Shown here: positions 23,134 to 30,557 of the stretch, one piece after another
Layout: every line of letters starts with the position of its first letter
Position numbering within the stretch: the first letter of the stretch is position 1
DNA from: Rivularia sp. T60_A2020_040
GTDB lineage: Bacteria; Cyanobacteriota; Cyanobacteriia; Cyanobacteriales; Nostocaceae
DNA: 37,466 nucleotides
Assembly (NCBI GenBank): GCA_015272215.1
Contig: JACYMD010000039.1
Coordinates: 1 to 37,466, forward strand
Reading direction: 5' to 3'
Notes under the pieces: generated by a model
Seen by the model: only the letters and a program-made list of their open reading frames with translations
What the model was told of the DNA's origin: nothing
Database searches by the model: none
Program-made: the position numbers and the translations under genes

Positions 23134-23574
23134 TTACTTTTTCTGTAATTGACTTCTTTGACTAGCACGCCATTTTTCTAGTGTTTGCTTTTGTTGGGGT
23201 GTCAAGACTCCTTCCATTTCTTTTTGGGAAGTTACCATGATATTTTGCAATTGATTTTCTTGTTGCTGGGTAAACTGAATGGATGCAAAAACTTGTTGAG
23301 GATTGACACCTGCTTGCAAATCGGTTTGGATTTTTTGACGTTGCTGCTCGGTTAGAACGCTTTGAATTTTGTTGCGAGTAGTAGAGCGAATTTGATTGAT
23401 TTTGTTGATTTGCTGTTCAGACAGCTTTAATTCTGGAGGTTTTTGAGGAGTAGCTTGAGAAACTCTTTGTGGTGCATTTGTATTAGAGTTCACTTGGGCG
23501 TTTGCAGCTAAGGGAGTGATACTAAAAGCTACTGCAATTGCACTAGCGAAGAGGGATAATTTTTTCAGCTTCAT
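23134..23574 (-). CDS. Spy/CpxP-like periplasmic protein (LTxxQ), paralogue 1
   Basis: 146 residues from the ATG at 23574, where the signal peptide MKLKKLSLFASAIAVAFSITPLAANA starts; a longer frame upstream adds 17 polar residues that would bury it. The mature part is almost entirely helical and Gln/Lys-rich, with LTxxQ-like motifs LSEQQINKINQIR, VLTEQQRQKI and VLTPQQKQTLEKW. These are the hallmark of Spy/CpxP-type periplasmic chaperones and metal-stress proteins. It is a paralogue of the gene at 23800: near-identical signal peptides and the same repeat motif. Both are on the minus strand, divergent from a two-component system. A GAGG about 8 bp before the ATG is a plausible ribosome binding site. 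Confidence 0.85.
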   Translation of the reverse strand: MKLKKLSLFASAIAVAFSITPLAANAQVNSNTNAPQRVSQATPQKPPELKLSEQQINKINQIRSTTRNKIQSVLTEQQRQKIQTDLQAGVNPQQVFASIQFTQQQENQLQNIMVTSQKEMEGVLTPQQKQTLEKWRASQRSQLQKK

Positions 23575-23703
23575 TAAATGCCTCGTGGATTTATATTTTT
23601 TGATGTAACTATTATAGAAACTCATTGCCCTAAGCCCATGAGTATAATCTGGGGTAAATCAGATTATAATTATAGTTTTTTTTACTGACGTTAGGAGAAT
23701 TTT

Positions 23704-23747
23704 AACAAAAAAAAGAAAAAGGGAGTGTAGAATCCCTTTTTCTTTGA
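23704..23747 (-). terminator. Rho-independent terminator after the second Spy-like gene
   Basis: On the minus strand AAAGAAAAAGGGA, an 8-nt loop, then TCCCTTTTTCTTT running into a T-tract. It is a perfect 13-bp stem located 50 bp past the stop of the gene at 23800 and before the next Spy-like gene. The two paralogues are therefore probably separate transcripts. Confidence 0.85.
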
Positions 23748-23799
23748 GGAACGTGGAAGAATTGATTTTAGAAGAAAATTAAAATAAAACTTTAATAAA

Positions 23800-24255
23800 T
23801 TAGATAGCGGGTTGTTGACGACGGTTTCCGCGACGATTTTGGCGCATTTGGCGCATTTCTTGAATTTGAGCTTTTTGTTCGTTGGTTAGAATGGCTTCCA
23901 TTTGACTTTTCTTGGATTCCCCAATTCTTTTAAGTTCGACTTTTTGAGCGTCAGTTAAATTTAAATCACGAAATCCGCCACGTTTCTTTTCTCCGCTTGC
24001 TTTTGCGGCTTGGAATTTCTGTAATTGTTCCGGGGTTAAAATTCTCTCCATTTCAGCACGAGCGCTTTGCTTAATTTGCTGCATTTGAGTTTTTTGGGCT
24101 TCAGTCAAATTTAAACGCTTCCATGCTCCTTCTTTTTTACCTTGAGCAATAGTAACGCTTGAGGAAGAATTAATTGATGCTTGAGCAGCGAAAGGAATAG
24201 CAGTTAAAGTTAAAGCAACAGCACCGGCTAAGAAAGATAATTTTTTGAGTTTCAT
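23800..24255 (-). CDS. Spy/CpxP-like periplasmic protein (LTxxQ), paralogue 2
   Basis: 151 residues with signal peptide MKLKKLSFLAGAVALTLTAI and cleavage near AAQA. The mature protein has two long helical blocks built on LNLTEAQKTQMQQIKQSARAEMERILTPEQLQKF and LNLTDAQKVELKRIGESKKSQMEAILTNEQKAQIQEM, four LTxxQ-type motifs in all. A basic tail rich in Arg, Asn and Gln follows. Spy-like proteins bind unfolded proteins or metals in the periplasm and are usually controlled by envelope-stress two-component systems. Here the divergent gene, about 400 bp away, is exactly such a kinase, with a palindromic candidate operator between them. A strong terminator follows the gene. Confidence 0.87.
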   Translation of the reverse strand: MKLKKLSFLAGAVALTLTAIPFAAQASINSSSSVTIAQGKKEGAWKRLNLTEAQKTQMQQIKQSARAEMERILTPEQLQKFQAAKASGEKKRGGFRDLNLTDAQKVELKRIGESKKSQMEAILTNEQKAQIQEMRQMRQNRRGNRRQQPAI

Positions 24256-24369
24256 ATAAGTAAAAATGAATTTGTGGGTTTGTTTTGTTCGATGTCACTA
24301 TCATAAAATTGCAACCTCAGTAATCGCATGAGGCAAAAGTCACAAATAGTGCAATGAAAATATCTAGAT

Positions 24370-24402
24370 AAAGTCATATATACAACCATGACTAAAGTCA
24401 TG
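24370..24402. promoter_or_regulatory. Candidate operator for the adjacent NarL-type regulator
   Basis: Perfect 16-bp palindrome CATGACTAAAGTCATG (24387-24402) with a half-site AAAGTCAT 9 bp upstream (24370-24377). It lies 115-147 bp upstream of the Spy-like gene and about 250 bp upstream of the kinase, in the divergent gap. The GACT-AA-AGTC core resembles sites of LiaR/VraR/CesR-type NarL-family regulators. A matching arrangement precedes the kinase remnant at 1410-1441. Confidence 0.55.
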
Positions 24403-24457
24403 ATTTTTAATTTAGATAGATATTGAATGTTACTCCTTTGAGGCTGAAAGATTACTT

Positions 24458-24502
24458 AAAAAAACCGTCCTAGACGCAGAAAACACGGAGGAAAGAGATT
24501 TG
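24458..24502 (+). repeat. Dispersed repeat family D, decayed intergenic copy
   Basis: AAAAAAACCGTCCTAGACGC followed by AGAAAACACGGAGGAAAGAG. It is a diverged relative of the elements translated at the end of ppsA and within the DUF1800 gene. Confidence 0.65.
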
Positions 24503-24651
24503 ATCGAGATGGCTAATTTTAGGGCGGGAAGGAGTAATTATTCAATGAATAATGCTATAAACACTTATATTAGGTAGCTGATTATTTCTAATAGACTGAT
24601 AATTAATAATTAATAATTAATAAATCAAAAATAACTTGAACAAGGCGACTT

Positions 24652-25902
24652 ATGAACCGCGCTATAAATTTTAAAAATCATCCTTTTAAATTTTTACTTT
24701 ATTTAGAATGGGTTTTGCTGGTATTTGCTGCTATCGCTTCCACTTTACCTATTCCTTTGCAGCGATTTGCGGCAGGAACTCCCGAATTAACAGTTATTAG
24801 CTTAACTATTTTTGGGTTAATGGGTTTAAGATTACCTACTAATAATCGCAGAAACAAAATTATCTATACGGCTTGTGAAATCTTTTTAATTTTAATTATT
24901 AATTTGTTTGGTGGAAGGACATCACGATTGTTTCCGTTCTTGAATTTAATTTTAGTAACTCGTAGTTGTTTAATTTTTCAATTGCCGGGACGTTTGGTTG
25001 TTGCAGTATTTTCTTTTATTTTATTTTTATTTGCATTTAAAAAACGTTTTCCTCCTGTCGGTTTTCGAGAATTTAGACACGCACGTAATCCATTTTTTCA
25101 CGAGAAATTATGGTTCTTTCAATTCAGCTTTGTGCTGTTATTTGTATTAGCTTTAGTTTTTGTTTTACTATTGATGAATGCAGTACTTTCTGAATGGCAA
25201 AGTAGAGAAAAATTAATTGCTGCTAATGAAAAACTACGTCAATATGCTTTAAAAATTGAAAATCAAGCTACCCTAGAAGAAAGAAACCGGATTGCACGAG
25301 AAATTCACGATTCTTTAGGTCATTCTTTAACTGCTTTAAATCTCCAATTAGAAACAGCCACTAAATTATTAGATAATAATCCAGAAAAAGCCAAATCTTT
25401 TTTAATTAGAGCTAAAGAATTAGGCTCTCAAGCCTTAAAAGATGTACGAGAATCTGTTTCTAAGATGCGCTCTCATCCTTTACAAGAAAAATCTTTAGAA
25501 CAAGCAATTCATATACTTGTACAAGATTTTTATCATTCTACAAATATTAAACCAAATTGCCAAATTAATTGTTTTTATACAATCCCTCGTGATATTAGCA
25601 CTGCTATTTATAGAATTATTCAAGAATCGTTGACGAATATTTATAAATATGCTGAATCTACAGAAGTAAATTTAGAATTAACGACAACAGTTACAAGTTT
25701 ACATTTGATGATTGAAGATAACGGCAAAGGTTTTGATTTAAGCCAAAATACAACAGGTTTTGGATTACAAAGTATGCGCGATCGCACTTTAGCTTTGGAT
25801 GGTAATTTTAATATTGATAGCGTTCCCGGTAAAGGTACCAAAATTATGGTTAATATTCCTTTTTCAGGGTTTTCTTTAACTAAGTTAAAAATTAATAAAT
25901 AA
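24652..25902 (+). CDS. NarL-type sensor histidine kinase
   Basis: 416 residues. Five or six membrane helices fill the N-terminal half (about 14-36, 44-62, 70-85, 95-130, 155-180). A short coiled-coil linker leads to the HisKA_3 H-box EERNRIAREIHDSLGHSLTA with phosphoacceptor His219. The HATPase domain has the N-box RIIQESLTNIYKYAE, G1 motif IEDNGKGFD and TGFGLQSMRDRTLALDG as G2. This layout is typical of DesK/LiaS-like kinases that sense membrane state from within the bilayer. The partner response regulator follows 75 bp downstream, and Spy-like genes are divergent. A decayed paralogue lies at 622-1308. Confidence 0.94.
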   Translation: MNRAINFKNHPFKFLLYLEWVLLVFAAIASTLPIPLQRFAAGTPELTVISLTIFGLMGLRLPTNNRRNKIIYTACEIFLILIINLFGGRTSRLFPFLNLILVTRSCLIFQLPGRLVVAVFSFILFLFAFKKRFPPVGFREFRHARNPFFHEKLWFFQFSFVLLFVLALVFVLLLMNAVLSEWQSREKLIAANEKLRQYALKIENQATLEERNRIAREIHDSLGHSLTALNLQLETATKLLDNNPEKAKSFLIRAKELGSQALKDVRESVSKMRSHPLQEKSLEQAIHILVQDFYHSTNIKPNCQINCFYTIPRDISTAIYRIIQESLTNIYKYAESTEVNLELTTTVTSLHLMIEDNGKGFDLSQNTTGFGLQSMRDRTLALDGNFNIDSVPGKGTKIMVNIPFSGFSLTKLKINK

Positions 25903-25937
25903 AAATAATTATGTATTAATTATTTCTAAAATAACAT

Positions 25938-25970
25938 TCCCAATTACTAATTACCAATTACCAATTACCC
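25938..25970 (+). repeat. STRR (CCAATTA heptads) between kinase and regulator
   Basis: About four CCAATTA/ACTAATT units fill the gap immediately before the response-regulator start codon, leaving no visible Shine-Dalgarno sequence. Translation of the regulator may therefore be weak or depend on the AT-rich leader. Confidence 0.8.
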
Positions 25971-25976
25971 ATATAT

Positions 25977-26639
25977 ATGATTACTGTACTACTTGTAGAT
26001 GACCAACATTTAATTCGTCAAGGGTTAAAAACTTTATTAGAATTAGAAGCAGATTTAGAAGTTGTAGGAGAAGCAGCAAATGGGAAAGAAGCAGTTGAAT
26101 TCGTTGAAACATTGCAGCCGAATGTGATATTGATGGATATCAGAATGCCTCTAATGGATGGAGTTGCTGCAACAAGAGAAATCAAAGAAAAATTCCCTCA
26201 AATTAAAATTTTGGTGTTAACAACCTTTGATGATGATGAATATATCAAAGCAGCATTACAAAATGGGGCAATGGGTTATTTACTTAAAGATACACCTTCA
26301 GAAGAATTAGCTGTCGCAATTCGGGCTGTACATAGAGGATACACTCAATTAGGACCAGGAATTGTTAAAAAACTTTTAACTCAATTTCCTACAGATACAT
26401 TAACTCAATCATCTTCTCCACCACCAACTTTAACTGAACTTACTAAAAGAGAAAAAGAAGTATTACGCTTGATTGCAACTGGTGCAAGTAACCGCGAAAT
26501 TGCTCAACAACTCTATATTTCTGAAGGTACAGTTAAAAATCATGTTACTAATATATTAAACCGCTTAGAATTACGAGATAGAACCCAAGCAGCGATTTTT
26601 GCAAATTCGTTTTCATCTTATTTAGAAGATAAAGATTGA
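25977..26639 (+). CDS. NarL/LuxR-family response regulator
   Basis: 220 residues. The receiver domain (about 1-120) has the acidic pair LVDDQ at 7-9, phosphoacceptor Asp54 in ILMDIRMPLMDG, the TTFDDD switch region and YLLKD with the conserved lysine. A Ser/Pro/Thr-rich linker (about 138-150) leads to a LuxR-type helix-turn-helix with LTKREKEVLRLIATGASNREIAQQL and YISEGTVKNHVTNILNRLELRDRTQA. It is the partner of the kinase directly upstream. LiaR/DesR-type relatives bind short palindromes; the palindrome at 24387-24402 is the obvious candidate target, with the Spy-like genes and the operon itself as likely regulon members. Confidence 0.95.
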   Translation: MITVLLVDDQHLIRQGLKTLLELEADLEVVGEAANGKEAVEFVETLQPNVILMDIRMPLMDGVAATREIKEKFPQIKILVLTTFDDDEYIKAALQNGAMGYLLKDTPSEELAVAIRAVHRGYTQLGPGIVKKLLTQFPTDTLTQSSSPPPTLTELTKREKEVLRLIATGASNREIAQQLYISEGTVKNHVTNILNRLELRDRTQAAIFANSFSSYLEDKD

Positions 26640-26727
26640 TACAAAATATTTTAATAGGAGTGTTAAATTAAATATATTTGGTAATACTTAAAATGGAATT
26701 GCACTTCTATTTTTAAACTCAATACAG

Positions 26728-26847
26728 TTCAGTTAAAGATATAAATTAATTACCGCAAACAAAACAGATCGACTTTTTTGGAGGGGGTTTGGGGGAGAAT
26801 CCGCCAAGTCTTGGTTCTCAATTGATTGACGGACAACCTTAACTGAA
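26728..26847. mobile_element. Putative MITE-like element with TTCAGTTAA inverted ends
   Basis: About 120 bp bounded by TTCAGTTAA (26728-26736) and its exact complement TTAACTGAA (26839-26847). Inside is a GC-richer patch with GGAGGGGGTTTGGGGGAG and GGTTCTCAATTGATTGACGG. No coding capacity. It lies directly upstream of the channel gene, so it probably contributes to that gene's leader or promoter. Only one copy is in the window, so the call rests on structure. Confidence 0.55.
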
Positions 26848-26878
26848 TCGGATTTTAAACTTATAAAATTGGATAAAT

Positions 26879-27670
26879 ATGTTCATAAATAGAGAAAATA
26901 CAGCCTTTTATTTAAAAGACTTGGAAACATCATTGGGTAAGGCAATTAATATTACAATTGTCATCTTAGTAATGCTGTCTTCAATGATTTTTGTAGCACA
27001 AACTTATCAACTTACTGAATCTATTCGTTTAGTTCTAAATATTATCGATACATTAATTGTAACTATTTTTGCTGTAGAGTATTTATTACGTTTGTGGAGT
27101 GCAGAAAATCGAATCAATTATATTTTTAGCCTATATTCTATTATTGATTTAATCGCAATATTACCATTTTTTGTGGGAGCGATTGATATTAGCTATATCC
27201 GTTTGTTGCGATGGTTTAGAATTTTACGATTAATCAGATATCTTGATCGTAAATTTTTATTTGGTCATGTTTCAACGGAAGATGGTACTATTTTTACACG
27301 AATATTATTTACCTTATTTGCAATTATTTTTGTTTATTCTGGATTAATTTACCAAGTGGAACATCCAGCTAACTCAGAAGTTTTTAGTACTTTTGTAGAT
27401 GCAATATATTTTTCGATTGTAACTATGACAACTGTAGGTTTTGGTGACGTGACTCCAGTTACTCAAATTGGTCGTCTTTTAACCGTTTTGATGATTTTAA
27501 CAGGTATTGCGCTGATTCCTTGGCAAGTCGGCGATTTAATCAAGCAAATAATTAAAACTACTAATCAAGTAACAACAATTTGTTCGGGATGCGGTTGGGA
27601 TTTACATGATGAAAATGCCAAGTTTTGCAAAATATGCGGAACAAAGTTATTCAGCAATGACTTTAAATAA
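26879..27670 (+). CDS. Voltage-gated-type potassium channel (Kch/ion_trans) with C-terminal zinc ribbon
   Basis: 263 residues. Six membrane segments are visible. S1 is about 20-42 and S2 about 52-75 (IDTLIVTIFAVEYLLRLW). S3 contains LYSIIDLIAILPFFVG. S4 is Arg-bearing (YIRLLRWFRILRLIRYLDR, about 103-121). S5 precedes the pore, and the selectivity filter TVGFGD is at 185-190, followed by S6. This is the canonical S1-S6 voltage-gated cation-channel layout, with the potassium-type GFGD filter. The soluble tail carries C235-x2-C238 and C250-x2-C253, a rubredoxin-like zinc ribbon, in place of the usual RCK domain. It should conduct K+ across the plasma or thylakoid membrane. The start ATG at 26879 follows a MITE-like repeat. 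Confidence 0.92.
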   Translation: MFINRENTAFYLKDLETSLGKAINITIVILVMLSSMIFVAQTYQLTESIRLVLNIIDTLIVTIFAVEYLLRLWSAENRINYIFSLYSIIDLIAILPFFVGAIDISYIRLLRWFRILRLIRYLDRKFLFGHVSTEDGTIFTRILFTLFAIIFVYSGLIYQVEHPANSEVFSTFVDAIYFSIVTMTTVGFGDVTPVTQIGRLLTVLMILTGIALIPWQVGDLIKQIIKTTNQVTTICSGCGWDLHDENAKFCKICGTKLFSNDFK

Positions 27671-27717
27671 GTATTATTACTTGTCTAATACAACGTTTGA
27701 GAGTTAAAAATAAATTA

Positions 27718-27763
27718 AAATAAAAATTAAATAAAATTAAATAAAATTAAATAAAATTAAACA
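27718..27763 (+). repeat. Tandem AT-rich 10-mer repeat
   Basis: Four near-exact copies of AAATAAAATT in the gap after the channel gene. The period is 10, unlike the 7-bp STRRs. Confidence 0.85.
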
Positions 27764-27866
27764 TTCTCAACTTTAAAATCTTCTTATTTAGACATATGCT
27801 ATCAGCGCTACCTGCTTACTGGGATTGTTCGCGGTAGTATTTTAACGTAAGTGAAAAAGTATTAAT

Positions 27867-29372
27867 ATGCTTAAATTAATCTATGTAAATCCGACTACAG
27901 GAAGCGATAGCAATTCCGGTAGTCAACAAGCACCTTTAAAAACTATTAGTCAGGCTCTTCAACAAGCTGCTTCAGGAACAAAAATTCAGCTTTTAGAAGG
28001 TAATTACAATCCTACTAACGGTGAACTTTTTCCTTTAATAGTTCCCTTTGGAGTCACAATTATCGGTAATGAAACTAACAAAGGTAGCGGTATTATAATT
28101 AATGGTAGCGGTAAATATATTAGCCGGATTTTTGGCAGTCAAAATATAACTTTTGTATTGAGTAATGGTTCTCGACTTCAAGGTTTAACCGTAACAAATT
28201 CCGCTACTCGTGGTACTGCTGTTTGGATTGAATCATCTTCTCCTACAATTAAAAATTGTACTTTCATCAATTCTCAGCGTGAAGGAATTTTTGTGGCTGG
28301 AGATGCTAATCCAGTGATCAAAAATAATATATTTACTCAAAATTCTGCCAGTGGTATTTCAATTACCAAAAATTCTCAAGGTGAAGTTAGAGGTAATAGT
28401 TGTTTTCAAACAGGTTTCGGTATTGCAATTAGCGATAGCGCTACTACTAAAATTATCAATAATCAAATTTACGAAAACCGTTCGGGAATAGTTGTATCTG
28501 GTGATGCTCGTCCATTTTTGCGGGAAAATGTATGCGAACGTAATGTTCAAGATGGTTTAACCGTTGTCGGAAATGCATTACCAGATATTGGCAACAATAG
28601 AAGTTCGGGAAATAATATTTTTCGTGATAACGGTCAGTTTGATATCCAAAATGCTAGTATTAATAAACTTATTTCTCTAGATAATCAAGTAGAACCTCTG
28701 AAAGTTAACGGAAATATTCAGTTTTTTGCTGATCCCGAACCTGAACCAATTCCTGAACCAATTCCTGAACCAATTCCTGAACCGAAATACATTAAATTTA
28801 CTGACATCAATGGACATTGGGCTTTTGATTTTATCCGGGAATTAATTGAATTAGAAATAGTCGCGGGTTTTCCCAATCGAACCTTTAAACCTGATGCAAC
28901 AATCACGCGCTCGCAATATGCTGCATTATTAGTAAAAGTCTTTAATCCGCAGTCTTTACGAGAAGCGATTGTATTTGAAGATGTTAAACAAAACTTTTGG
29001 GCTTATCAAGTAATTCAACAAGCATATCAAGGACTATTTTTGCATGGGTATCGAAATAAAAAATTTTTCCCTAACCAGAATATTCCCCGCATAGAAGTTT
29101 TATTCTCCTTAGTAAGAGGATTAGGATTAACAAATCAAGTCGAAATTGATTTCAATATATATTATGCTGACAGCAGCGAAATTCCCAATTATGCTCAAAA
29201 CGAAGTCGCAATAGCCACCCTAAATGGACTTATCGTCAATTATCCTCAAATTAATAAACTCAGACCAAATCAACCCGCAACCCGTGCAGAAGTAGCAGTA
29301 ATGGTTTATCAAATATTAGTTCTTGCTGGGAAAGTCTGGGAGATTGATTCACCTTTTATTGTTAAGAATTAG
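27867..29372 (+). CDS. DUF1565/right-handed beta-helix protein with three SLH domains
   Basis: 501 residues. The N-terminal DUF1565-like region starts KLIYVNPTTGSDSNSGSQQAPLKTISQALQQA. A right-handed parallel beta-helix follows to about residue 275 (NCTFINSQREGIFVAGDANPVIKNN, then GISITKNSQGEVRGN, and similar coils). A Pro-Glu-Ile repeat linker (about 290-308) connects to three S-layer homology domains: FTDINGHWAFDFIRELIELEIVAGFPNRTF, FEDVKQNFWAYQVIQQAYQGLFLHGY, and YYADSSEIPNYAQNEVAIATLNGLIVNYP. SLH domains bind cell-wall polymers or peptidoglycan, so the protein should be outside the cytoplasm, yet no N-terminal signal peptide is visible. A stop four codons before the ATG rules out an upstream extension. 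Confidence 0.9.
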   Translation: MLKLIYVNPTTGSDSNSGSQQAPLKTISQALQQAASGTKIQLLEGNYNPTNGELFPLIVPFGVTIIGNETNKGSGIIINGSGKYISRIFGSQNITFVLSNGSRLQGLTVTNSATRGTAVWIESSSPTIKNCTFINSQREGIFVAGDANPVIKNNIFTQNSASGISITKNSQGEVRGNSCFQTGFGIAISDSATTKIINNQIYENRSGIVVSGDARPFLRENVCERNVQDGLTVVGNALPDIGNNRSSGNNIFRDNGQFDIQNASINKLISLDNQVEPLKVNGNIQFFADPEPEPIPEPIPEPIPEPKYIKFTDINGHWAFDFIRELIELEIVAGFPNRTFKPDATITRSQYAALLVKVFNPQSLREAIVFEDVKQNFWAYQVIQQAYQGLFLHGYRNKKFFPNQNIPRIEVLFSLVRGLGLTNQVEIDFNIYYADSSEIPNYAQNEVAIATLNGLIVNYPQINKLRPNQPATRAEVAVMVYQILVLAGKVWEIDSPFIVKN

Positions 29373-29392
29373 TTGATAAGTAGGTAGGTGTA

Positions 29393-29479
29393 ATTAAATA
29401 TAAGATAAAACCTCACCCTGCCTCCGGCTTCCCTCTCCTTAGTAAGGAGAGGGATTGAGGGTGAGGTTTTATATTTAAT
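29393..29479. terminator. Large palindrome, probable bidirectional terminator or repeat element
   Basis: Outer arms (ATTAAATATA with a 5-bp insert, then AAAACCTCACCCT; opposite arm AGGGTGAGGTTTTATATTTA) enclose an inner stem, CCCTCTCCTTAGTAAGGAGAGGG. It lies between the convergent SLH-protein and lipoprotein genes. Its nested arms resemble small mobile palindromes common in cyanobacteria, and it can terminate transcripts from both sides. Confidence 0.75.
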
Positions 29480-29512
29480 TTGACCCACTTACTTAGTTTA
29501 CAGTGGATGTTT

Positions 29513-29575
29513 CAGAAGTCGGGTTTTTTAAGCTTATTGATTATAGGAAATAAACATCATAAAAACCCGACTTCT
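29513..29575. repeat. Dispersed palindromic repeat family B, copy 3
   Basis: CAGAAGTCGGGTTTTTTAAG at one end and AAAAACCCGACTTCTCAC at the other. Matches 6118-6184 and 17628-17692 in ends and length. It lies between convergent genes, 20 bp from the lipoprotein stop. Confidence 0.8.
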
Positions 29576-29594
29576 CACTACACGATAAATAGAG

Positions 29595-30557
29595 TTAATT
29601 AACTTGTAAACTAGAAACTACTTGGTCAAATACATTTTGATAATTCTGATCTCCTTTAGCAAAGCTAATGAGAATAATTTTTTTACCATCAGTACTAGGT
29701 AAGGCTATATTTTGGAATTCATATAAACCCTCAGTACGAAAAGAGATTGCTTCTTTTCCTGCCACAATTTTTGTATCGTAGCTTTCCGGGATGACATCTC
29801 CAAATTCTTCATTATTACTTACCCATTGAACTAAAGATAAACCTTGAGGATTATTCTCTAACGAGATACTCATGTTTCCCGGTGAAAATGTATTTTGATA
29901 TTTCCCCTCTGCAATTGCTTGATAATCTTGAAGACTCCATAATTCCAAAACTTTTGATGCATTAGAACCGGATTGGGGTTCTTTAATTACAAAACCTTTT
30001 GGATAATTAAAATTAACACCCAATCGCTGACTCCGATAAACATTTGTATTACTAGCAGCTGCAATTTTTCTGGCTGGATTATTAGCTGCACTTCTTAAAG
30101 CTTGAACAACAGGTTTACTGGAATTCGGTTGATTTGGAATCTCCGTTTGAGTTTGTGGTTGAGAAATATTTGGTTGAGAAGCAGCTTGAGGACCAAGTTT
30201 TTCGGTTAAAGCTTTAGAAATAGAATTATTTTCTGAAGAAGATTCACTCCCAGGTGCTTGGTTTTGATTTTGCGGTACTCTCGCAACTGAGTTAGGAATC
30301 GCAGGTGCAGTTACTTGCGGGCTACTCACTGTCGGAAAAGGTGATGGTACATTGACGGTGATTTCACCTGGTGCTTTTTGTGTTGTCGTAGCGATATTTT
30401 GATTATTGCTAGGATTAACCGGCTGTACCGTTGAATCTTGAGAATCTTTTCCTTGCTGACAACCTACTGTCAAACTCATGCTTAAGCCAAATATGGCAGC
30501 ACAAAGCAGTCGTTTAACTAGGCTACTAGTTAACCTCACACCCCGAATATAAATCAT
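29595..30557 (-). CDS. Lipoprotein of unknown function
   Basis: 320 residues from the ATG at 30557, chosen because AAGGAG lies 5 bp upstream; the GTG two codons earlier would have no spacing to it. The signal peptide ends in the lipobox LTVGC, so the protein should be lipid-anchored outside the cytoplasm (Cys33). Residues about 35-175 are a low-complexity Ser/Pro/Gln/Asn-rich linker. The C-terminal domain (about 175-320, YRSQRLGVNFNYPKGFVI through FDQVVSSLQVN) has alternating strands and helices resembling PsbP/Mog1-like folds, but this is only a guess. It is transcribed divergently from a DUF4327 gene over a 1.1-kb gap. Confidence 0.8.
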   Translation of the reverse strand: MIYIRGVRLTSSLVKRLLCAAIFGLSMSLTVGCQQGKDSQDSTVQPVNPSNNQNIATTTQKAPGEITVNVPSPFPTVSSPQVTAPAIPNSVARVPQNQNQAPGSESSSENNSISKALTEKLGPQAASQPNISQPQTQTEIPNQPNSSKPVVQALRSAANNPARKIAAASNTNVYRSQRLGVNFNYPKGFVIKEPQSGSNASKVLELWSLQDYQAIAEGKYQNTFSPGNMSISLENNPQGLSLVQWVSNNEEFGDVIPESYDTKIVAGKEAISFRTEGLYEFQNIALPSTDGKKIILISFAKGDQNYQNVFDQVVSSLQVN

